64,000 bases of DNA from positions 1 to 64,000 of the forward strand of contig CAZHKE010000008.1 in the NCBI GenBank assembly GCA_964532485.1, read 5' to 3'. Position numbers and translations under genes: made by a program. Below, piece after piece: positions 57,367 through 64,000 of the stretch; the stretch's first letter is position 1, and each line of letters starts with the position of its first letter. The notes beneath the pieces are model-generated. The model made no database searches and was not told the origin of the DNA. It saw nothing but the letters and a program-made list of their open reading frames with translations. This DNA is from DATBSK01 sp964532485 (lineage in GTDB: Bacteria; Actinomycetota; Acidimicrobiia; IMCC26256; PALSA-555).

Positions 57367-58970
57367 CCGCGGCGTCGACCGCCGCGTCATCCGACCTCGA
57401 CGACATCACTCCCCCGACCGATCGGCGGAGCCGGCCCGCGATCGTCGCCCCGGTCGTCGTGCTCGCCATCGCCGCGGTCGTCGTCATCGTGGCCTCGAGC
57501 GGCACGACGTTCTTCTTCGACGAGTGGATCTGGATCATGCAGCGGCGCTCGTTCGGCGCCACGAGCCTGCTCGAACCGTTCAACAACCACCTCATGGCGC
57601 TGCCGATCGCCACCTACCAGCTGCTGTACCGGCTCGTCGGGCTCGACTCACCGGTGCCGTATCGGATCGTGCTGCTCGCCGGCCACCTCGCGACGTGCGG
57701 CCTGCTGTACGTCTACCTGCGCCGACGCATCGGCTGGGCGCTCGCCCTCGCGGGTGCCGCGGCGCTGGCCTTCTTCGGGTACACGTGGCCCGTCATCATC
57801 TGGCCGATCTCGCTCGGCTGGGTGTACGCCACCACTGCCGGCATCGGCGCGCTGCTGCTCGTCGACCGCGACACCCGAAGGTCCGACGCGGGCGCGATGG
57901 TCGCACTGCTCGTCGGCATCGCGTCGAGCGGCATCGCGGTGCCGTTCGTGATCGGCATGGGTGTCGAGCTCACGCTACGTCGGACCTGGCGCCGCATCTA
58001 CGTCGCGATCGCGCCGCTCGTCGTGTTCGGCGCGTGGTACCTCGCCTATGGCACCGGCACCTCCGACAGTGGCTCGGCCGGGGATGTCGTCGAGTTCGGT
58101 GAGAAGCTGCTGGCGCAGACGTTCGGGACGCTCCTCGGCGTCGATGATCGCGGCACGGCCGCGCACGTCGTGCTCGCGGTCGGGTTCGTGGCGATCGTCG
58201 TGCTGTGGCTCGCGTTGGGGCGTCCGCACGGGCCGAGACTCGTGGGCAACGCGGCCGCGCTGGCGTCGTTCACCCTCCTGCTCAGCTACTCGCGCGCGAC
58301 CAGCGGGCTGACGCAGTGGCACTCGTACGCGGCGGGGGTGTTCGTGCTGCTGACGCTCGGCGAGCTGATCGCGGGCCGGACGGTCGGTGTCGTCCCCACG
58401 GCCGCGGTGCTGGGGGTCGTGGCGTGGTCGATCGTGTGGAACCTCGGTGAGCTGGCCGACGGCGCCGACCTGCAGCGACGGCGTGCGGAGGAGATGCGGG
58501 CGCAGCTGGCCGCGGTCGAGCTCGCGGGACGATCCGTCGACCAGGACGTGAGGGTCGGGCGCTTCCTGCTCGAGACCCGGGCCGGACCGTGGCTCGACGT
58601 GGCCGCCGAGTATGGATCCCCGGCGTACTCGCTCGACGAGCTGCGCGACGCTCCGTTGCATGCTCGGCGGGCGGCCGAGCACATCCTGGTCGACGCCACC
58701 GACCTCTCGGTCGACGGGACGAGGGCGCCCGGCGTCTGCAGCGCAGACCCCGACAGCGAGCTCCCGACGGGCCCGCTCGAGGTGACGCTGCAGGGAACCC
58801 CGACCGGCGGCGAGGTCCGCGCCGGAGTGCTGACCTCGGGACGGCCGGTCGGGATCGTCGAACCGGGTCAGCGTGTGAGCCTCCTGCTCCCCGGGCTCGC
58901 GCAGGGCGCTCGGTGGCGCCTCGAGCTCGACGACAGCGCCGTGCTCTGCGCGGTCACGCCGGCTTCCTGA
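57363..58970 (+). CDS. Integral membrane protein, GT-C-like
   Basis: The 535-residue protein has a hydrophobic helix at 26-46, then FFFDEWIW with D53-E54 as in first loops of GT39-type glycosyltransferases. Multiple further helices run to about residue 370, and a soluble strand-rich C-terminal domain of about 150 residues follows (TGPLEVTLQGTPTGGEVRAGVLTSGRPVGIVEPGQRVSLLLPGL). It is coupled by GTGA to the amidohydrolase gene. The catalytic assignment is uncertain; it may instead be a polymer-assembly protein. Confidence 0.75.
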   Translation: MTAASTAASSDLDDITPPTDRRSRPAIVAPVVVLAIAAVVVIVASSGTTFFFDEWIWIMQRRSFGATSLLEPFNNHLMALPIATYQLLYRLVGLDSPVPYRIVLLAGHLATCGLLYVYLRRRIGWALALAGAAALAFFGYTWPVIIWPISLGWVYATTAGIGALLLVDRDTRRSDAGAMVALLVGIASSGIAVPFVIGMGVELTLRRTWRRIYVAIAPLVVFGAWYLAYGTGTSDSGSAGDVVEFGEKLLAQTFGTLLGVDDRGTAAHVVLAVGFVAIVVLWLALGRPHGPRLVGNAAALASFTLLLSYSRATSGLTQWHSYAAGVFVLLTLGELIAGRTVGVVPTAAVLGVVAWSIVWNLGELADGADLQRRRAEEMRAQLAAVELAGRSVDQDVRVGRFLLETRAGPWLDVAAEYGSPAYSLDELRDAPLHARRAAEHILVDATDLSVDGTRAPGVCSADPDSELPTGPLEVTLQGTPTGGEVRAGVLTSGRPVGIVEPGQRVSLLLPGLAQGARWRLELDDSAVLCAVTPAS

Positions 58971-59024
58971 GCAGCTGCACGCCGGACGCTGCACGGGGGT
59001 CGCGGGATCTGTGAGAGTTGGAAC

Positions 59025-60830
59025 ATGACGCTCACGTCAGATCGGTACCCGGACACCGGCGCCGGGATCGACGTCGTCACCGCCGAGGTCATCCGCTCCG
59101 CCATGGAGACGGTGTGCTTCGAGATGGCGACGTTCGTCTCCCGCACCGCGACGACGCCCATCCTCAACCAGTCGAACGAGCGCAACGCGACGATCCTCGA
59201 CGGGCGGGGGCGTCTCGCCGCGCTGTCGGTCGGGATCCCGCAGTTCATGCTGTCGTCGACGCTGCCCGTCCGCTTCTGCCTCGAGTTCCTGGAAGGCGAG
59301 CTGTACCCGGGGGACGTGCTGGTCGCGAACGACCCGTACCACGGCGGCGGGCACCTGCCCGACTTCAACGTGTTCTCACCGGTGTTCACCGACCCCGACT
59401 CCGAGGATGGGGGCGAGCTCCTGCTCGTCGCCTCGATCCAGTGCCACCACGGCGACACGGGCGGCGCGCTCGCGGGTGGCTACAACGTCTACGCGAAGGA
59501 CATCTGGTCGGAGGGCACCCGCTACCCCCTGCTGAAGATCATCGAAGCGGGCAAGGAACGACGCGACGTCGTGCTCACGATGCGCGCCAACAACCGGCTG
59601 GCCGGCTTCATCGGCGACCTGCGCGCCCAGGTCGGAGCAGCACAGCTCGGCGCGGCCCGCTTGGGCGAGCTCATCTCGACCTACGGCGCCGACGCGGTGC
59701 GCGCCGCCGTCGACTGGACCATCGACGACACGCAACGACGGTTCAAGGAAGAGATCGCGCGGTGGCCCGACGGGACGTACGAGGCCGACGCGTACGTCGA
59801 CTCCGACCCCGCGGGCAACACCGACATCCATGTGCACGTCGCGGTCACGGTCGACGGCGACGACCTGATCGTCGACTTCGCGGGCTCCGACGACCGTCCC
59901 GACATCAACGCGTGGTCGACGTTCGGGAACACGCGCGGGTACACGATCGCTCAGCTGGCGAGCCTCGTCGACCCGAGCATCCCGAAGAACGAGGGGTTCT
60001 TCGACTGCATCGACCTGCGGGTTCCCGAGGGCACGTGTGTCAACCCTGTCGAGGGGAAGCCGGTGAGCGCAGGGACGCACCACCCGGGCGTCGAGGTGGG
60101 CGACGCGATCGCGCTCGCGATGTCGCAGATCATCCCCGATCGCTGCGCGCCGCAGACGTACAAGTACGGCGCTCCCCGCCAGATGTGGGGCGATCTCGAC
60201 CCGCGCACCGGCAAGCCGTTCTTCGACCACGGTGGCGAGGTCAACGCGGGTTGGGTGAACGCGGTGAAGGGGGTCGACGGCTGGGGTGCCCTGGTGTCGT
60301 CCAACGGCAACCTCATCAAGGCGGCAGCGGAGATCAACGAGTCGCTGTTCCCGCACGTCCTGCGGTCGCGCAACTACCTCACCGACTCCGGCGGTGCGGG
60401 CCGCTGGCGCGGCGGGTGCGGCTCCGACTTCGTGAAGGAGGTGCGGACCCCGACGAGCGTCAACCAGTACGTCGTGAACCAGCACCACCTGCATCCCGGC
60501 ATCGCGGGCGGCCGGCCCGGCAGCCCCGACTCGTGCGTGATCGCCGAGGGCACCGAGCGCGAGGTCGTCGTGGCGCCGACCGTCGCCGGCGTCGGCATGG
60601 ACGCGGGCGACCGGCTCCGATACCGCTTCGGAGGCGGTGGCGGCTGGGGTGACCCGCTCGATCGCGACCCGCGGGCGGTGCTCGACGACGTGTGGGACGA
60701 GTACGTGTCGGTCGGCGCGGCGCGCGACGAGTACGGCGTCGTGATCACCGGCTCCGTCGCCGACATGACCCTCGCCCTCGACGCCGACGCGACCGAGCAG
60801 CTCCGCGCGGAGATGCGAGCCGCCCGGTGA
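59025..60830 (+). CDS. hyuB: Hydantoinase B/oxoprolinase family protein
   Basis: The 601-residue subunit has the HyuB hallmarks: DVVTAEVIRSAMETVCFEMATFVSRTATTPILNQSNERNATILD near 16-60, PGDVLVANDPYHGGGHLPDFNVFSPVF near 94-121, IQCHHGDTGG near 137-146, FAGSDDRPDINAWSTFGNTRGY, and the C-terminal GGAGRWRGGCGSDF. With HyuA it forms an ATP-dependent hydantoinase, oxoprolinase or acetone-carboxylase-like hydrolase. The cyclic substrate is not fixed by sequence. A family A repeat separates it from hyuA. Confidence 0.93.
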   Translation: MTLTSDRYPDTGAGIDVVTAEVIRSAMETVCFEMATFVSRTATTPILNQSNERNATILDGRGRLAALSVGIPQFMLSSTLPVRFCLEFLEGELYPGDVLVANDPYHGGGHLPDFNVFSPVFTDPDSEDGGELLLVASIQCHHGDTGGALAGGYNVYAKDIWSEGTRYPLLKIIEAGKERRDVVLTMRANNRLAGFIGDLRAQVGAAQLGAARLGELISTYGADAVRAAVDWTIDDTQRRFKEEIARWPDGTYEADAYVDSDPAGNTDIHVHVAVTVDGDDLIVDFAGSDDRPDINAWSTFGNTRGYTIAQLASLVDPSIPKNEGFFDCIDLRVPEGTCVNPVEGKPVSAGTHHPGVEVGDAIALAMSQIIPDRCAPQTYKYGAPRQMWGDLDPRTGKPFFDHGGEVNAGWVNAVKGVDGWGALVSSNGNLIKAAAEINESLFPHVLRSRNYLTDSGGAGRWRGGCGSDFVKEVRTPTSVNQYVVNQHHLHPGIAGGRPGSPDSCVIAEGTEREVVVAPTVAGVGMDAGDRLRYRFGGGGGWGDPLDRDPRAVLDDVWDEYVSVGAARDEYGVVITGSVADMTLALDADATEQLRAEMRAAR

Positions 60831-60844
60831 GCACGTCTGCATCC

Positions 60845-60886
60845 TGGTTGCGTCTCTCACCCGCGTATTTCACGGTGAGGGACGCA
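60845..60886 (+). repeat. Hairpin repeat family A, copy 6
   Basis: TGGTTGCGTCTCTCACCC, centre GCGTATTTCA, then CGGTGAGGGACGCA. It occupies most of the 61-bp gap between hyuB and hyuA and ends 5 bp before the hyuA start. Its right arm contains GAGG, the only purine-rich sequence able to serve as hyuA's ribosome-binding site. Confidence 0.9.
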
Positions 60887-60891
60887 TCAAC

Positions 60892-62955
60892 GTGACCGGG
60901 TTCAGAATCGGCGTCGACGTCGGTGGCACCTTCACCGACCTCGTGCTCGTGCGGCCCGACGGGCAGGTCGTGCTGGAGAAGACGCCGACCACACCGGCCG
61001 ACCAGTCCGACGGCGTGCTCGCCGGACTCGGTCGCCTCGCCGACGCCGAGGGCATCTCGCTCGAGGCGCTGGCGCAGCGGACGTCGTCGATCGTCCACGG
61101 CACCACGGCCGGTGACAACACGATGATCCAGATGTCGGGCGCACCGACCGGCCTGCTCGTCACGCAGGGCTTCCGCGACGAGATCGAGCTGCGCCGCTGC
61201 TACAAGGAGGACATCTGGGATCCGGCGTACCCGGCACCCGAGCCCATCGCACGCCGGCGCGTGCGGCTCGAGATCCCCGAGCGGCTCACCGCCGAGGGCG
61301 ATGTCGACACCCCCCTCGACGAGCAGGCGGTGCGCGCCGCGACGCGGCGTCTGCGCGACTTCGGGGTCACGTCCATCGCCGTCGTCTTCTTGCACTCGTA
61401 CGTCAACCCCGCCCACGAGCTACGAGCGCGGGCACTCATCCTCGACGAGTACCCCGACGTGGAGCTCGTCTCGCTCTCGCACGAGGTGTACCCGAAGCCG
61501 CCGGAGTTCGAGCGGACGTCGACGACGCTGGTGAGCGCGTACGTCGGTCCACCGATCGTGCGCTACCTGTCACGGCTCGAATCGCGGCTGAAGGAGTCGG
61601 GGTACGCCAACGAGCTGCTCATCGCCACGTGTGCCGGCGGTGTCGCCACCCCCGACGCGATCGGTCAGCGGGCCGTCGCGACCATCGGCTCCGGCCCGAC
61701 GGGTGGTGTCGTCGCGGCCGCCCGCGCCGCACGCGAGGCCGGCCTGGGCGACCTCGTCTCCGTCGACATGGGAGGCACGAGCTATGACGTCTGCCTCATC
61801 CGAGGCGGGCACCCGGAGCTGACGAGCGACTGGAACTGGCGGCACCGCTACTGCATCGCGCTCCCGATGGTCGACATCCACGCCATCGGTGCCGGCGGCG
61901 GGTCGATCGCCCGCGTCGACCGCGGCGGGCTGCACGTCGGGCCCGAGTCGGCCGGCAGCGAGCCGGGGCCCGTCTGCTATGGGCTCGGCGGCACGCAGCC
62001 GACGGTGACGGACGCCGACCTCGTCCTCGGCCGGCTCGACCCGAGCGGCTTCTGGGGCGGCCGACGCACGTTGGACGTCGACGGTGCTCGTTCGGCGCTC
62101 GGGCGCCTGAGCGCCGAGCTCGGTGGTGATGTAGAAGACGCCGCGGTCGCCGTGGTCCGCCTCGTCGACGCGCACATGACCGATGCCGTGCGGCGCGTGC
62201 TCGCGCTGGCAGGCGCGGACGCCCGCCATCTCGCGCTGTGCGCGTTCGGCGGCATGGGCGCGGTGCACGCGACCACGCAGGCCGCCGCGCTCGGCATGGC
62301 CAAGGTCGTCGTGCCGCGTGCCGCGCCGGGTCTGTCGGCGCTCGGGTTGGTCAGCGCCGATCACGTCATCGACCTCACGCGCGCGCACATCTCCGACTGG
62401 CGGACGCTCGACCTCGCCCAGTTCAACGCCCTCGCCGACGACCTCGAGGCCGCCGGCCGGGCCGAGCTCGGTGCCGCCGGTGTGCCCGACGAACGGCTCC
62501 GGTTCGAATGGCGACTCAACCTCGTCTACCCCGGTCAGACGTTCGACAACGCACTCCCCCTCGAGCGTGAGCCGGGCGTGCCGATCACCGCCGCCGCGGT
62601 CGAGGCCACGGTCGAGGAGTTCCACCGGCGCAACGAGGAGGCCCGCCTCATCGAGGCGCGCTCCCAGGAGCCGATGGTGCGCGGCATCCGGCTGATCGCG
62701 ACCGGGCTCGTCGAACGCCCCGCGCAGGTCGAGCTCGCGCCCTCGGATCGGGCGCCCGCGCCGATCGGGCGCCGCCGCGCGCACCTCGGCGGCGACTGGC
62801 ACGACGCACCCGTGTACGACGGCCTCGTCCTCCGACCCGGTCCTGCGGTGACCGGCCCCGCGCTCGTCGCTTACCCGTTCACGACGCTCGCCCTGCGCCC
62901 CGGCGACGTCGCGCACGTCCTGCCGAGCGGCGACCTCCTCGTGGACGTCGCCTGA
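60892..62955 (+). CDS. hyuA: Hydantoinase A/oxoprolinase family protein
   Basis: The 687-residue ATPase-like subunit has the phosphate-binding GVDVGGTFTDLVLVRPDG near 6-23, SIVHGTTAGDNTMI near 65-78, GSGPTGGVVAAARAARE near 265-281 and LVSVDMGGTSYDVCLIRGG near 286-304 (actin-like fold), then AIGAGGGSIARVD. The GTG at 60892 gives the standard N-terminus. Pairing with hyuB indicates an ATP-dependent ring-opening or carboxylation enzyme. One base separates its stop from that of the convergent membrane gene. Confidence 0.93.
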   Translation: MTGFRIGVDVGGTFTDLVLVRPDGQVVLEKTPTTPADQSDGVLAGLGRLADAEGISLEALAQRTSSIVHGTTAGDNTMIQMSGAPTGLLVTQGFRDEIELRRCYKEDIWDPAYPAPEPIARRRVRLEIPERLTAEGDVDTPLDEQAVRAATRRLRDFGVTSIAVVFLHSYVNPAHELRARALILDEYPDVELVSLSHEVYPKPPEFERTSTTLVSAYVGPPIVRYLSRLESRLKESGYANELLIATCAGGVATPDAIGQRAVATIGSGPTGGVVAAARAAREAGLGDLVSVDMGGTSYDVCLIRGGHPELTSDWNWRHRYCIALPMVDIHAIGAGGGSIARVDRGGLHVGPESAGSEPGPVCYGLGGTQPTVTDADLVLGRLDPSGFWGGRRTLDVDGARSALGRLSAELGGDVEDAAVAVVRLVDAHMTDAVRRVLALAGADARHLALCAFGGMGAVHATTQAAALGMAKVVVPRAAPGLSALGLVSADHVIDLTRAHISDWRTLDLAQFNALADDLEAAGRAELGAAGVPDERLRFEWRLNLVYPGQTFDNALPLEREPGVPITAAAVEATVEEFHRRNEEARLIEARSQEPMVRGIRLIATGLVERPAQVELAPSDRAPAPIGRRRAHLGGDWHDAPVYDGLVLRPGPAVTGPALVAYPFTTLALRPGDVAHVLPSGDLLVDVA

Positions 62956-62956
62956 C

Positions 62957-64000
62957 CTAGGGGCGCGGCAGCTCGTAGAGCAGGTCGGGGCCGTAGCGAC
63001 CGACGAGCTCGAGCGGCGAGGCCGCATCCGGATCGCGCAGGCCGGACCAGGGGGTGCCGTCGACGCTGTCGTGCACGACGACGTAGCGCACGCCGACGCG
63101 ACGCAGCAGATCGATCGCGTCCGCGTCGGGGAGCGCGCGCAGCGCGCGTGACTGCCGGAGATACGACCGCGGCAGGTAGCCCGAGTAGCCGTTGGGCGTG
63201 CGGCGGTGGTGCTCGGTCGCTCCGTAGAGGTTGCGCGGCTGCGCGAAGTACCCGATGTCGACCTGGTCGGACGTGTTGAGCGGCAGATAGGCCACGCCAC
63301 CCGGCGGAAGCTCCGCGAGCGCTCGGTCGACCGCAGGCACCGTCGCCGTCGGCCGATCGAACCACGGATCGAACCCCTCGAGCAGCACGAGGAGCACGAC
63401 GATGGTGCCGACCACCGCCGGCACGAGCCGAGCCCGCGTCGGGAACCGGTCCGCGAGCCACCCCGCGAACGCCTTGACGCCGATCCCCGCGAGGAGCCCG
63501 AGCCCGAGCAACCCGATCATCCACGCGCGTGCGGTGGCTCGGAGCGCGTCGAACGGCGGCACCAGCTCGTACAGCAGACGATACGGCGCGTACTGTCGCC
63601 ATCCGTCACTTGCGGTCCCAATGGCGAGCGCCGCCCCCACGATGACGAGCCCGCCGCCCGCGATCGCGGCAGTGCGAATGCGACCGCGTCGACGCCAGGC
63701 GTGCACCGCACCGGCGACGCCGAATCCGAGGAGCACGATCCCCGGGAACACGGCATTGCGCATCGTGTCGCCGTCCTCGAGCCCGAGCAGGCCGCCCCAC
63801 ACGACGACATCAGGCTCGGTGTGCGTGAAGTTGGCGCCCAGGGGCCCGAAGTTGTCGAGCGTGAACTCGTAGCTCGGGTCGCGGCCCGCGACGACGAGGT
63901 TGGGGATCGCCAGCAGGGCCAGCAGCACACCCGCCACTGCGAGTGCGCCGACGGCGGCGACGAGGCCGCGCCGGTCGAGTGACCGCCATCGGACGAGCAG
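62957..64000 (-). CDS. Membrane protein, 5' end beyond the window (partial)
   Basis: The reading frame is open from the window edge (LLVRWRSLDRRGLVAAVGALAVAG at 64000-63929) to TAG at 62957-62959; only the C-terminal 347 residues are present. Hydrophobic helices are interspersed with loops such as TLDNFGPLGANFTHTEPDVVVWGG and ASDGWRQYAPYRLLYELVPPFDALRATARAWMI. A soluble C-terminal region follows (LAELPPGGVAYLPLNTSDQVDIGYF; VRYVVVHDSVDGTPW). The pattern resembles large GT-C-type or YfhO-like membrane glycosyltransferases. Family cannot be settled without the missing part. Confidence 0.75.
   Translation of the reverse strand: MLVRWRSLDRRGLVAAVGALAVAGVLLALLAIPNLVVAGRDPSYEFTLDNFGPLGANFTHTEPDVVVWGGLLGLEDGDTMRNAVFPGIVLLGFGVAGAVHAWRRRGRIRTAAIAGGGLVIVGAALAIGTASDGWRQYAPYRLLYELVPPFDALRATARAWMIGLLGLGLLAGIGVKAFAGWLADRFPTRARLVPAVVGTIVVLLVLLEGFDPWFDRPTATVPAVDRALAELPPGGVAYLPLNTSDQVDIGYFAQPRNLYGATEHHRRTPNGYSGYLPRSYLRQSRALRALPDADAIDLLRRVGVRYVVVHDSVDGTPWSGLRDPDAASPLELVGRYGPDLLYELPRP

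Overview
The window is one continuous stretch of very GC-rich (about 70%), densely packed bacterial chromosome. Several genes point to Actinomycetota: three F420-type luciferase-like oxidoreductases, two giant AftD-type arabinofuranosyltransferase-like proteins, PIG-V and Ppm-type mannosyltransferases, and many acyl-CoA genes with GTG/TTG starts and ATGA/GTGA overlaps. No mycolic-acid genes are visible and the mix of genes looks like class Acidimicrobiia (Ilumatobacter/Iamia-like), but that placement is inference. There is no gene-free stretch longer than 300 bases. The longest gap (75-315) holds what looks like the 3' remnant of an amidohydrolase gene. No phage, IS transposase, rRNA or CRISPR was seen.

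Layout. 1-2.2 kb: tRNA-Gly(GCC) and two tandem F420-type oxidoreductases. 2.3-5.8 kb (minus): a probable peroxide-stress operon (Fur/PerR-type regulator, rubrerythrin, Fe-S/CCG oxidoreductase, DUF3501 protein) followed by dut, with a Fur-box-like palindrome in front of the regulator. 5.8-8.5 kb: a ketol-acid reductoisomerase-like protein lacking the usual lysine, a small membrane protein and an acyl-CoA synthetase. 8.6-13.6 kb: a branched-chain amino-acid-type ABC transporter (binding protein, fused LivH-LivM permease, LivG, LivF). 13.6-20.3 kb: acyl-CoA synthetase divergent from a TetR regulator, which is translationally chained to a four-subunit 2-oxoacid:ferredoxin oxidoreductase and followed by an acyl-CoA dehydrogenase.

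20.3-21.3 kb: an AbiEi-like winged-helix + DUF559 (PD-(D/E)XK) gene bracketed by inverted copies of a 40-bp hairpin repeat that also occurs at four other places in the window. 21.3-27.1 kb (minus): AftD-like protein 1 and a GT39-like glycosyltransferase. 27.1-32.1 kb (minus): a beta-oxidation-like set (APH-type phosphotransferase, acyl-CoA dehydrogenase, thiolase-fold protein, enoyl-CoA hydratase) divergent from an SRPBCC protein across a palindromic operator. 32.7-38.6 kb (plus): 2-hydroxyacid dehydrogenase, class II aldolase with in-frame repeats, metallo-beta-lactamase-fold protein, PaaK-like ligase and two unrecognised proteins.

38.7-51.2 kb: a cell-envelope glycan region. Six minus-strand genes overlap or nearly so (GT2, DUF2304, GT-C, GT4, AftD-like protein 2, O-methyltransferase), facing plus-strand genes for a GT-C-like membrane protein and a polyprenol-phosphate-mannose synthase; a PIG-V mannosyltransferase closes the next operon. 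51.2-54.5 kb (minus): alcohol dehydrogenase, VOC protein, methyltransferase and F420-type oxidoreductase, upstream of and coupled to the PIG-V gene. 54.7-63 kb (plus): secreted endonuclease/phosphatase-fold protein, N-acyl-D-amino-acid deacylase coupled to a membrane protein, and hydantoinase/oxoprolinase B and A. The window ends inside a minus-strand membrane protein gene.

Functionally the region combines import and activation of organic or branched-chain acids, CoA-thioester oxidation under TetR-type control, oxidative-stress defence, and assembly of an arabinan/mannan-like surface polymer. The least explained items are the hairpin repeat family with its bracketed nuclease-like gene, and a second repeat family with a GGTACC core.
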